Shown one piece after another: positions 7,661-14,643 of a stretch of 14,993 bases of DNA. This DNA comes from NZQO01 sp964639255 (lineage in GTDB: Bacteria > Bacteroidota > Bacteroidia > Flavobacteriales > Flavobacteriaceae): contig CAZXDP010000063.1 of assembly GCA_964639255.1 (NCBI GenBank), positions 1 through 14,993 of the forward strand. The letters run 5' to 3'. How positions within the stretch are numbered: the stretch's first letter is position 1; every line of letters starts with the position of its first letter. The notes beneath the pieces were generated by a model. That model saw only the letters and a list, made by a program, of their open reading frames with translations. It did no database searches and was not told where the DNA came from. The translations under genes and the position numbers were made by a program.

Positions 7661-7679
7661 ATAAATATATAACTAGAAC

Positions 7680-8648
7680 ATGTCTATATTAGTTTATACT
7701 GAATCTGAAGAAGGAAAGTTCAAGAAAATAGCTCAAGAAGCTGTTTCGTATGCCCGGGGAATAGCCGACGCTATGGACACCACCGTTACCGCCGTGGCCT
7801 TTCATAGCGACGATGCCAACCAACTCGAGCAATTTGGCGCCAATAAGGTATACCACGTGAAGGAAGATAGCTTGAAGAAATTCAACGCCCAGGCCTATGC
7901 CGATGTTATTGCAAAAGCAGCTAAGAAGGAGGACGCAAAGGTTGTTGTGGTGTCTAGTAGCGCCAATGGTAAATACCTAGCCCCATTGGTAGCGGTTCAG
8001 CTAGAGGCGGGTTATGTTCCCAATGTAACGGCACTGCCCGAAAGTACCAGTCCGTTTACCGTTACCCACAGTGTTTTTACCAACAAGGCATTTGCGTCTA
8101 CTCAAATCAATACCGAATTTAAAGTAGTAGGATTGGCGAAAAACGCTTATGGCGTAAAAGAAAATCCGGTTACGGCAACCGTAGAGGATTTTGCTCCGGA
8201 AATTGACCAAGACGACTACGCGCTGGAAGTAGTTTCGGTAGATAAGGCAACCGATAAGGTAACCATTGCCGATGCAGAAATTGTGGTATCGGGTGGCCGT
8301 GGCCTTAAAGGTCCCGAAAACTGGGGACTTATTGAAGATCTTGCCGACACCTTAGGCGCTGCGACTGCTTGTTCCAAACCGGTAAGCGACATGGGCTGGA
8401 GACCCCATAGCGAGCACGTAGGACAAACAGGAAAGCCTGTGGCCTCCAATCTGTATATTGCTATCGGTATTTCGGGTGCGATACAGCATTTGGCGGGCAT
8501 TAACGCTTCTAAGACCAAGGTGGTTATCAACAACGATCCAGAGGCTCCTTTCTTTAAGTCGGCAGACTATGGAATGGTTGGCGATGCTTTCGAAATCGTT
8601 CCCAAGCTCACGGAAAAATTAAAGGAGTTTAAGGCACAAAACGCATAA
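7680..8648 (+). CDS. etfA: Electron transfer flavoprotein, alpha subunit
   Basis: The 322-residue length is normal for EtfA. The N-terminal alpha/beta domain (about 1-190) begins MSILVYTESEEGKFKKIAQEAVSYA. The C-terminal FAD domain (about 200-320) carries the diagnostic series: SGGRGLKGPENWGLIEDLA from about residue 203, GWRPHSEHVGQTGK (GQTGK from residue 248), LYIAIGISGAIQHLAGI, and NNDPEAPFFKSADYGMVGDAFEIVP. These contact the FAD isoalloxazine, pyrophosphate and adenine. EtfA-EtfB passes electrons towards the quinone pool, usually through ETF:quinone oxidoreductase, which is not in this window. A hairpin terminator directly follows, so etfB-etfA looks like a closed two-gene operon. Confidence 0.96.
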   Translation: MSILVYTESEEGKFKKIAQEAVSYARGIADAMDTTVTAVAFHSDDANQLEQFGANKVYHVKEDSLKKFNAQAYADVIAKAAKKEDAKVVVVSSSANGKYLAPLVAVQLEAGYVPNVTALPESTSPFTVTHSVFTNKAFASTQINTEFKVVGLAKNAYGVKENPVTATVEDFAPEIDQDDYALEVVSVDKATDKVTIADAEIVVSGGRGLKGPENWGLIEDLADTLGAATACSKPVSDMGWRPHSEHVGQTGKPVASNLYIAIGISGAIQHLAGINASKTKVVINNDPEAPFFKSADYGMVGDAFEIVPKLTEKLKEFKAQNA

Positions 8649-8670
8649 TTTTTGTTACTTTGTGCCTCTA

Positions 8671-8719
8671 AAAGGGCTGTTCAAAAAGAGGCAATGTCCT
8701 TTTTTTGAACAGCTTTTTT
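8671..8719 (+). terminator. Intrinsic terminator after etfA
   Basis: GCTGTTCAAAAA (8676-8687) pairs perfectly with TTTTTGAACAGC (8702-8713) around a 14-base loop, followed by six T (8714-8719). An A-rich run precedes the left arm, though two unpaired G lie between. It starts 23 bases after the etfA stop and ends 31 bases before the next start. This is the clearest terminator in the window. Confidence 0.8.
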
Positions 8720-8750
8720 ACTTAGAACCCTTTCAAACACCAACCCACTT

Positions 8751-9380
8751 GTGAGTTTAGTACGGCTCAACATAAAAGGAATTTCCTACAGCCAAACGCA
8801 AAACGGTGCCTATGCCCTTATTTTGAGCGAGGTAGACGGCGAACGAAAACTTCCTATCGTCATTGGCGCTTTCGAGGCGCAATCTATAGCCATCGCCCTC
8901 GAAAAAGAAATTAAGCCTCCCAGACCCTTAACGCACGATTTGTTCAAGAACTTTGCCGATAGGTTCGGAATCGTGGTAAAGCAGGTAATTATCCATAAAT
9001 TGGTAGACGGCGTTTTCTATTCTAGCATCATTTGTGAGCGAGATGGGCTTGAGGAAATTATAGACGCACGAACCAGCGACGCCATCGCCTTGGCGCTTCG
9101 GTTCAACGCTCCCATTTTCACCTATAAAACCATTTTGGACAAGGCAGGAATTTTCCTGAAGACCACCCCCAAGCGTACTAAGGACAAAATTTCTAAAGAA
9201 GAGGAAACGGTGCTGGAAGAGCTTATCACCGGCGATGATCGCGAATCGGTATCGCCCGCTCGGGAAGATTACAGCAAATTTAGCCTTAAACAACTCAATA
9301 ATATGCTAGACGAGGCTGTGGCCAATGAAGATTATGAAAAAGCAGCTAGCTTGAGGGATGAAATTTCAAAGCGATCTTAG
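8751..9380 (+). CDS. DUF151 bifunctional nuclease family protein with C-terminal UVR motif
   Basis: The 209-residue protein uses a GTG start at 8751; this start gives the family N terminus LVRLNIKGISYSQTQNGAYALIL, and no ATG fits. Residues 1 to about 135 match the DUF151/bifunctional nuclease fold, including RKLPIVIGAFEAQSIAIALE and ARTSDAIALALRFNAPIF. Plant members have been reported as DNases and RNases; the role in Bacteroidota is not settled. After an acidic/basic linker, residues about 176-209 carry a UVR motif (LNNMLDEAVANEDYEKAASLRDEI), as found in UvrB, UvrC and McsA, where it mediates protein contacts. No signal peptide is present, so it acts in the cytosol. The nucleoside transporter follows 42 bases later and is probably co-transcribed. 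Confidence 0.9.
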   Translation: MSLVRLNIKGISYSQTQNGAYALILSEVDGERKLPIVIGAFEAQSIAIALEKEIKPPRPLTHDLFKNFADRFGIVVKQVIIHKLVDGVFYSSIICERDGLEEIIDARTSDAIALALRFNAPIFTYKTILDKAGIFLKTTPKRTKDKISKEEETVLEELITGDDRESVSPAREDYSKFSLKQLNNMLDEAVANEDYEKAASLRDEISKRS

Positions 9381-9422
9381 TGCCCAGCAACCCTACCAAC
9401 CATTGACCGTTACCCATACGCA

Positions 9423-11162
9423 ATGCACCATCTTATGAAGCGTCACGCCCTTTTAACCATTGTATTGCTATGCCTATGTACGTTCGCGACGGCGCAAACA
9501 ATTGAAAAAACATGGCAGTTCGCCTCCATTGCTGATACCGCGGGAACAACCGTGGCAAATGTTGCCCCCGAGCAGGATATACTTAGGCTGGACAATGGTA
9601 GGTTCTCATACCGGCTCGCGGCCAAAGACAGCCTTATGGCCTCAGGAGACTACCTGTACCAAAACAATTTGCTAGTATTTTTCTATTCCAAGCCAAAAGA
9701 CACTCTAAGGCGCTACCGGGTAACCCAACTTACCGACAGTACCTTAGTATTTTCTGAAAACCAAACGGTGTATTCTTTTACCGGACCCACTGCCACCCAA
9801 GTCACTACTGTAATTCCCGAGGCCGAAGGCGAACTCGCCATAGACCCGAATGAAGGAGTGGGCATAAGTGCCCATAGTGTAGCCCGTGGAATTTTGGGAA
9901 TGGTGTTCCTCCTGCTGGTTTGCTTTTTATTGAGCAGCAATCGTAAAAAGATTAACTGGCGACTGGTGCTCACCGGTCTTGCGCTACAACTCGTCTTCGC
10001 GGTATTGGTGCTGAAGGTAGATGTTGTGGCTCAAGCGTTCGACTGGGCTTCAGATAAAGTTGTAAAATTTTTGAATTTCAGCGAAAAAGGTGCCGAATTT
10101 TTGTTCGGTGGCTTGGTAACCGATATGGATACCTTCGGCTATATATTTGCCTTCAAGGTCTTGCCCACCATTGTGTTCTTTTCGGCCTTCACCTCCCTTT
10201 TATATTACCTTGGAGTACTTCAAAAAATCGTAAAGGCCTTTGCTTGGGTAATGAGCAAAACCATGCACCTCTCGGGAGCCGAAAGCTTGGCGGCGGCCGC
10301 CAATATTTTTATCGGACAAACTGAGGCACCCCTAGTGGTAAAACCGTATTTGGATAAAATGACCAAATCTGAAATGTTGTGCCTTATGGTAGGCGGGATG
10401 GCTACTATTGCCGGCGGCGTTTTGGCCGCTTTCATCGCATTTCTGGGCGGTGACAGCGATGCAGAGAAGATCATCTTCACAAAACACTTGCTTACCGCCT
10501 CAATCATGTCTGCCCCGGCGGCCATCATCATCGCGAAGATGCTATACCCCGAAACCGAGACGGTAGATAAAAAATTGAACATTTCAAAAGACAAGATAGG
10601 CAGCAACGTGTTGGATGCCATATCGCGCGGTACTACAGAGGGATTGAAACTTGCGGTAAATGTTGGGGCCATGTTGTTGGTGTTCACCGCTGTAATGGCA
10701 GTTTTGAACTGGATTACCGAAGATGGCTTTGGGTCACTGTTCGGAATTAACGAGGCTATCGTGCAACATACCGATGGCCGTTATTCCGGCCTTTCTATGC
10801 AATACATATTGGGCAACGTCTTTTCACCCATAGCCTGGATTATTGGAGTGCCTGCAGAGGATATCACCGTGGTAGGGCAACTATTAGGGGAAAAAACTAT
10901 TTTAAACGAATTCTTTGCCTATGCCTCGCTCAGTGAGCTAAAGGCAGCGGGAGCTATCGTCAATTACCGTTCTATTGTAATAGCGACCTATGCGCTGTGC
11001 GGTTTCGCCAATTTTGCGTCAATTGGCATACAAATAGGGGGTATCGGGGTACTTGCTCCGAGTCAACGAGCTACCTTGGCCCGTTTTGGAATAAAAGCGC
11101 TTATTGGAGGTACGGTGGCGGCCCTGCTTACCGCTACGATCGCGGGAATGTTGATTGGCTAA
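9423..11162 (+). CDS. CNT/NupC-family nucleoside transporter with N-terminal periplasmic domain
   Basis: The 579-residue protein is about 160 residues longer than a typical bacterial concentrative nucleoside transporter. Residues 1-25 are a signal peptide ending FATAQ; an ATG four codons in (9435) is an equally good start. Residues 26 to about 125 form a soluble beta-rich domain resembling a lipocalin-like fold (KTWQFASI...LRLDNGRFSYRL...SGDYLYQNNLLVFFYS...YRVTQLTDSTLVF). Membrane segments begin near residue 152. GQTEAPLVVKPYLDKM (from 298) is the CNT substrate-site motif, and CGFANFASIGIQIGGIGVLAPSQ near the C terminus is the second conserved core. These proteins import nucleosides with Na+ or H+. 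The stop overlaps that of the convergent gene by four bases. Specificity cannot be read from sequence. Confidence 0.9.
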   Translation: MHHLMKRHALLTIVLLCLCTFATAQTIEKTWQFASIADTAGTTVANVAPEQDILRLDNGRFSYRLAAKDSLMASGDYLYQNNLLVFFYSKPKDTLRRYRVTQLTDSTLVFSENQTVYSFTGPTATQVTTVIPEAEGELAIDPNEGVGISAHSVARGILGMVFLLLVCFLLSSNRKKINWRLVLTGLALQLVFAVLVLKVDVVAQAFDWASDKVVKFLNFSEKGAEFLFGGLVTDMDTFGYIFAFKVLPTIVFFSAFTSLLYYLGVLQKIVKAFAWVMSKTMHLSGAESLAAAANIFIGQTEAPLVVKPYLDKMTKSEMLCLMVGGMATIAGGVLAAFIAFLGGDSDAEKIIFTKHLLTASIMSAPAAIIIAKMLYPETETVDKKLNISKDKIGSNVLDAISRGTTEGLKLAVNVGAMLLVFTAVMAVLNWITEDGFGSLFGINEAIVQHTDGRYSGLSMQYILGNVFSPIAWIIGVPAEDITVVGQLLGEKTILNEFFAYASLSELKAAGAIVNYRSIVIATYALCGFANFASIGIQIGGIGVLAPSQRATLARFGIKALIGGTVAALLTATIAGMLIG

Positions 11163-11524
11163 ACAGGTTTTATAACTGTCTCTGCCCAGCAGATGGCGTG
11201 TTCCATATCTTGAAAAAAAGTAAAGGCACCCTTATATAGCGCCTGCTCCTCTACCGCTTCCTCGCGAACTTCTTCCGAGGTAGATACAATGGCGATTGCC
11301 ACTACCGATTTTGAACCATATTTACTATACACCTCGGGATTGATGTTCTTGGTCATTGCCCTGCTGGCTATCACAACACATTGGCGATCTTTGTAATGCG
11401 TATCTATAACCGTGGTAAATTCTGCCGCCTCTGCCATATCATACTGCTGCCCGGTGAAATGAAACACCGCGTACGAAGGATAGCACTCTAAAACACCAGT
11501 ACTTAAGTTATACTGTGCTTCCAT
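11159..11524 (-). CDS. Small SpoIIAA/STAS-like protein
   Basis: The 121-residue protein starts at the ATG at 11524, preceded on its strand by AAAGGA at seven to twelve bases. Alternating strands and helices (GVLECYPSYAVFHFTG; EFTTVIDTHYKDRQCVVIASRAM; KSVVAIAIVSTSEEVREEAVEEQALY; GAFTFFQDMEHAICWAE) resemble SpoIIAA-like or STAS-like small domains common in Bacteroidota. No signal peptide or membrane segment is visible. No phosphorylatable Ser of the anti-anti-sigma type can be assigned with confidence, so no partner is proposed. It converges on the nucleoside transporter, sharing the bases CTAA for both stops, and diverges from thyA across 149 bases. The family assignment is by fold impression only. 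Confidence 0.7.
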   Translation of the reverse strand: MEAQYNLSTGVLECYPSYAVFHFTGQQYDMAEAAEFTTVIDTHYKDRQCVVIASRAMTKNINPEVYSKYGSKSVVAIAIVSTSEEVREEAVEEQALYKGAFTFFQDMEHAICWAETVIKPV

Positions 11525-11540
11525 TGTTTTTCCTTTTTCT

Positions 11541-11574
11541 CAAATGTAACCCATTTTTAAATCGGTTCTACAAA
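11541..11574 (-). promoter_or_regulatory. Promoter for the STAS-like gene
   Basis: On the minus strand TACATTTG (11541-11548) is an exact TAnnTTTG -7 match, within GTTACATTT. A TTTG (11571-11574) lies 22 bases further upstream, slightly wider than usual. The -7 element is 17 bases from the start codon, giving a very short leader. Confidence 0.5.
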
Positions 11575-11624
11575 AAGTTCAAAATAAATGGTTGATAACT
11601 CCCAATAATTCAAAATCAAATTCG

Positions 11625-11655
11625 TTTTTTAAAAAATGTCAATTCGTTACATTTA
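11625..11655 (+). promoter_or_regulatory. Candidate promoter for thyA
   Basis: TACATTTA (11648-11655) matches TAnnTTTG at seven of eight positions and again lies in GTTACATTT. A TTTT at 11625-11628 is 19 bases upstream. The -7 element is 19 bases before the thyA start, so the leader is very short, and no Shine-Dalgarno site is visible. The rest of the gap 11525-11673 is AT-rich with no further gene. Confidence 0.45.
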
Positions 11656-11673
11656 GCCCAAAATCCATTCAAT

Positions 11674-12498
11674 ATGAAACAATACCACGATTTGCTGCGG
11701 CACGTGCTTGACCACGGTACTGAAAAAGGCGACCGAACCGGGACGGGCACTAAGAGCGTTTTTGGTTACCAAATGCGGTTCGACCTTAGCGAGGGATTCC
11801 CGATGGTAACCACCAAAAAGCTGCATTTAAAATCGATTGTACACGAACTTTTATGGTTTTTGAAAGGCGATACCAATATTGGATACCTTCAGGAAAACGG
11901 GGTTCGCATCTGGAACGAGTGGGCCGATGCAAACGGCGACTTGGGACCGGTATATGGGCACCAATGGCGAAATTGGAACAACGACGAGATCGACCAGATT
12001 TCTGAAGTTGTAGAAACTCTAAAGAGCAACCCCAACAGCCGTCGCATGCTGGTAAGTGCCTGGAATCCATCGGTACTGCCAGACACCTCAAAATCATTTT
12101 CGGAAAACGTTGCCAACGGCAAGGCTGCCTTGCCCCCCTGCCATGCCTTTTTCCAATTTTATGTGGCGGAGGGGAAATTATCCTGCCAGTTGTACCAACG
12201 CAGCGCCGATATTTTCTTGGGCGTACCTTTCAATATCGCATCCTACGCCCTGCTCACAATGATGATAGCCCAGGTTTGCGGATATCAACCTGGAGATTTT
12301 ATCCATACGTTTGGTGATGCCCACATTTACAGCAACCATATGGACCAGGTACGGCTACAATTGTCTCGCGAACCTCGGCCTTTGCCCAAAATGTTGCTAA
12401 ATCCATCTATAGATAATATATTTGGCTTCACTTTTGATGATTTTACATTGGTAGATTACCATCCGCATCCCCATATCAAGGCCGCGGTAGCCGTTTAA
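11674..12498 (+). CDS. thyA: Thymidylate synthase
   Basis: The 274-residue protein catalyses reductive methylation of dUMP to dTMP using 5,10-methylenetetrahydrofolate, releasing dihydrofolate. Key sites are all present: R21 in GDRTGTGTKSVFG (phosphate), the paired arginines in NSRRMLVSAWNP, the nucleophile C156 in LPPCHAFFQFYV, CQLYQRSADIFLGVPFNIASYALL (dUMP phosphate and base), and the HIYSNHMDQV region. Compared with the 264-residue Escherichia coli enzyme there is an insertion of about ten residues (around 138-149, rich in Ser, Asn and Lys) just before the catalytic Cys; as I recall this is usual in flavobacterial ThyA. The stop overlaps the next ATG in TAATG, so translation is probably coupled. 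A dihydrofolate reductase gene is absent from the window. Confidence 0.97.
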   Translation: MKQYHDLLRHVLDHGTEKGDRTGTGTKSVFGYQMRFDLSEGFPMVTTKKLHLKSIVHELLWFLKGDTNIGYLQENGVRIWNEWADANGDLGPVYGHQWRNWNNDEIDQISEVVETLKSNPNSRRMLVSAWNPSVLPDTSKSFSENVANGKAALPPCHAFFQFYVAEGKLSCQLYQRSADIFLGVPFNIASYALLTMMIAQVCGYQPGDFIHTFGDAHIYSNHMDQVRLQLSREPRPLPKMLLNPSIDNIFGFTFDDFTLVDYHPHPHIKAAVAV

Positions 12499-12950
12499 TG
12501 AATAAAAACCTATTTATGAAAAGATTCGCATGCATGTTAGGCCTTTTGGTATCCATCCCTATGTTCGCGCAAGAAGAATGGGGCGATGTAGAAAAAAATG
12601 TAGTTACCTTAAAGGAAATACCCCCTGTATGGCCAGGTTGTGAAGAAGGATCGGTTGCGCAAAGGGACCAATGCTTCAATACGCAATTGGCTACACATAT
12701 AGCCAAAAACTTCAAATACCCAGCAAAGGAATACCAAAGCAAAATAGAAGGTAAGGTTATTGTAGACTTTATCATCAATGAACAGGGGCTGGTAGAAGTA
12801 AAGAATGTAACGGGTGGTACCCCTGCGCTCCAGGCAGAGGCCAAGCGCAACATTCTGGCGATTCCCAAGATGTCCCAACCGGGCATGATGGGTGGTAAGC
12901 CCAGAGCCATAAAGTTCAAGGTTCCCTTCAATTTCAAAACAGGAAAGTAA
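12498..12950 (+). CDS. Secreted TonB C-terminal-like protein
   Basis: The 150-residue protein begins at the ATG that overlaps the thyA stop (TAATG); a second ATG at 12516 is possible. Residues 1-25 are a signal peptide ending IPMFAQ. The C-terminal part (from about 60) has the TonB-C-like pattern: LATHIAKNFKYPAKEYQSKIEGKVIVDFIINEQGLVEVKNVTGG, then an alpha-helix and LKFKVPFNF-like final strand. Two cysteines, C48 in WPGCEE and C59 in QCFNT, lie in the periplasmic part and could form a disulfide. There is no cytoplasmic N terminus, membrane anchor beyond the signal or proline-rich linker, so it is unlikely to be a true energy transducer for TonB-dependent receptors. Such stand-alone proteins are common in Bacteroidota; their job is largely unknown. 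Confidence 0.85.
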   Translation: MNKNLFMKRFACMLGLLVSIPMFAQEEWGDVEKNVVTLKEIPPVWPGCEEGSVAQRDQCFNTQLATHIAKNFKYPAKEYQSKIEGKVIVDFIINEQGLVEVKNVTGGTPALQAEAKRNILAIPKMSQPGMMGGKPRAIKFKVPFNFKTGK

Positions 12951-13372
12951 TGTACAAGGGCTTATGGCTGGCAGCCTATCTTTGCAGTACGGCCCTTCTT
13001 TTTTCACAGGATCCTAGCTCTGTATCGAACGTAACCTCTTCGCCTCCACTGGCACAAGAGTGCCAGTTGGCCTCTATGGAACGTGCTGTGGAGTGTACGC
13101 AAGAACAATTGGATCAATTTGCCAAATACCACTTTAATACGGCGCTTTTTAGGGGCATAAATTTGAACGAGCGTCGCATTCGTATCTATTCTATGTTCAC
13201 CGTTACCGAGACAGGTGCCATCGAGAATATTTCAGTTCGTGCGCCCCACCCGGTATTAGCTCGGGAAATGGAGCGCGTCCTTGCCCTGCTCCCACGGTTG
13301 CGCCCTGCGCGCGAAGCGGGTGAAGCGGTTTCGGCCACCTACACTTTCCCTATCATCTTTACCTTGGGGTAA
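12950..13372 (+). CDS. Secreted TonB-C-like protein, divergent paralogue
   Basis: The 140-residue protein starts at an ATG that overlaps the preceding stop (TAATG). Residues 1-20 look like a signal peptide ending LLFSQ. The C-terminal half (IRIYSMFTVTETGAIENISVRAPHPVLAREMERVLALLPRLRPAREAGEAVSATYTFPIIF) has the TonB-C-like strand-helix-strand order: a strand, a turn with ETG, a second strand, a helix with the LPRLRPA segment, then a final strand. C38 and C49 have the same ten-residue spacing as C48 and C59 of the upstream neighbour, and both are followed by xxxQL, so the two genes probably arose by duplication. Overall identity is low by eye. Function is unknown; a periplasmic partner of the upstream protein is inference. 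Confidence 0.78.
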   Translation: MYKGLWLAAYLCSTALLFSQDPSSVSNVTSSPPLAQECQLASMERAVECTQEQLDQFAKYHFNTALFRGINLNERRIRIYSMFTVTETGAIENISVRAPHPVLAREMERVLALLPRLRPAREAGEAVSATYTFPIIFTLG

Positions 13373-13392
13373 GGGTTTAACAAGGGTTTAAC
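13371..13392 (+). repeat. Two perfect 11-bp tandem repeats upstream of egtB
   Basis: AAGGGTTTAAC occurs twice head to tail at 13371-13381 and 13382-13392, beginning within the stop codon of the preceding gene. The 11-base period is close to one helical turn. It could be a tandem operator or a chance slippage duplication. Confidence 0.6.
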
Positions 13393-13426
13393 GCCCGTAC
13401 GACCAAACTACAACTTCTAGATTTGT

Positions 13427-13434
13427 TATCTTTA
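13427..13434 (+). promoter_or_regulatory. Possible -7 element for egtB
   Basis: TATCTTTA matches TAnnTTTG at seven of eight positions, 31 bases before the egtB start. No good -33 TTG is seen at the expected distance. The tandem 11-bp repeat lies 35 bases upstream of it. Confidence 0.35.
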
Positions 13435-13464
13435 GTGTGTTGGCAGTAATCCGGCATATTACCT

Positions 13465-14628
13465 ATGATACAGACCGAGACCCTCGTTTCCTTCTTTTTG
13501 GATACCAGAGCGCATACCGAATCTATTTGTAAGCCCCTTGAAATCGAGGATTATGTGGTACAGCCCATCGTCGATGTATCACCCCCAAAATGGCATTTGG
13601 GGCATACCACCTGGTTCTTTGAAGAGTTTATCCTGAAGCCACACAAGCCGGGGTATCGGCTCTTCCATGAAGATTTCGCCTATGTCTTCAATAGCTATTA
13701 CGAGGCGGTAGGCAAACGCCTATTGCGCACAGACCGAGGCAACCTTTCCCGTCCCGGGGTGGCTAAGGTGTACGATTATCGGCATTATGTAACACAGGAA
13801 CTTCAAGAATTTTTATCTTCTGAAGATTTTTCAGAAGCGCTTTCGGAAGTCCTGCTTATTGGCATCCACCACGAAAAGCAGCATCAAGAACTGCTGCGCA
13901 CCGATATCAAATATATTCTTGGCCATAACCCTTTGTTCCCAAAATATAACGATAGCTTTAAGGAACATCCTATAGAACATCATACAGACGGATGGATTTC
14001 AATATCGGAAGACACCTATACTATAGGCCATAGTGGCGATGGCTTTAGTTATGATAACGAATTCGGGCAGCACAAGGTATACCTGCAGGATTTTGAAATT
14101 TCTCCCAATTTGGTTACCGCAGGAGACTATCTTAATTTTATGGAAGACGGCGGCTACCAAGACCACAATCTTTGGCACGCCGAAGCATGGGATTGGTTAC
14201 AACAACACGATATACACCACCCAATGTACTGGCATTCCATAGATGGGCAATGGCATCATTACACCCTGCAGGGATTGCAAGAAATTGATCCGCGTACGCC
14301 CTTAGCCCATATTTCCTATTACGAGGCATTCGCCTATGCCCAATGGAAGGATTGCCGCCTTCCCACCGAATTTGAATGGGAGGTCGCCCAACGCCAGTTT
14401 CACTGGGGGAGCCGCTGGGAATGGACCGAGAGTGCCTACCTTCCCTATCCTGGATATACAAAGCCCCCGGGCGCCATTGGCGAGTACAATGGTAAGTTTA
14501 TGGTAAACCAAAAAGTGCTTCGCGGCGGTTCGGTTGCGACGCCCCCCAACCATACACGGCCTACCTACCGCAATTTTTTCCACCCCAATTTACGTTGGCA
14601 ATATACGGGCATTCGCCTGGCCAAATAA
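13465..14628 (+). CDS. egtB: Ergothioneine biosynthesis sulfoxide synthase EgtB
   Basis: The 387-residue protein joins an N-terminal DinB-like four-helix domain (about 1-150) to a C-terminal formylglycine-enzyme-type domain (about 165-387). EgtB uses non-haem iron and O2 to couple a thiol to the imidazole of N-alpha-trimethylhistidine, forming the C-S bond of ergothioneine. The iron ligands are visible as H47 (PPKWHLGHTTWFFEE) and the HxxxH pair H136 and H140 (HHEKQHQELL). Other motifs are FNSYYEAVGKR, LSRPG (R96), RLPTEFEWE, RWEWTESAYLPYPG, EYNGKFMVNQKVLRGGS and RNFFHPNLRWQYTGIRLA. The C-terminal motif carries F-F-H-P where mycobacterial EgtB, as I recall it, has an Asp and Arg that bind gamma-glutamylcysteine, so cysteine may be the thiol donor here (inference). 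egtD follows after 15 bases. Confidence 0.93.
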   Translation: MIQTETLVSFFLDTRAHTESICKPLEIEDYVVQPIVDVSPPKWHLGHTTWFFEEFILKPHKPGYRLFHEDFAYVFNSYYEAVGKRLLRTDRGNLSRPGVAKVYDYRHYVTQELQEFLSSEDFSEALSEVLLIGIHHEKQHQELLRTDIKYILGHNPLFPKYNDSFKEHPIEHHTDGWISISEDTYTIGHSGDGFSYDNEFGQHKVYLQDFEISPNLVTAGDYLNFMEDGGYQDHNLWHAEAWDWLQQHDIHHPMYWHSIDGQWHHYTLQGLQEIDPRTPLAHISYYEAFAYAQWKDCRLPTEFEWEVAQRQFHWGSRWEWTESAYLPYPGYTKPPGAIGEYNGKFMVNQKVLRGGSVATPPNHTRPTYRNFFHPNLRWQYTGIRLAK

Positions 14629-14643
14629 CTCCCAATTTATTCG

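Noticed and set aside
8654..8668. Possible promoter (TTACTTTG) between etfA and the DUF151 gene
   Set aside because: It differs in spacing from TAnnTTTG, lacks a -33 element, and a transcript from it would meet the strong hairpin terminator at once.
10220..10687. 155-residue open frame opposite the nucleoside transporter
   Set aside because: It mirrors the membrane-segment codons of the transporter, has no recognisable motif, and covers the well-conserved GQTEAP region of the real gene.
12498..12950. Annotation as the TonB energy transducer
   Set aside because: It has a signal peptide rather than a membrane anchor and lacks the proline-rich linker; ExbB and ExbD are not nearby.
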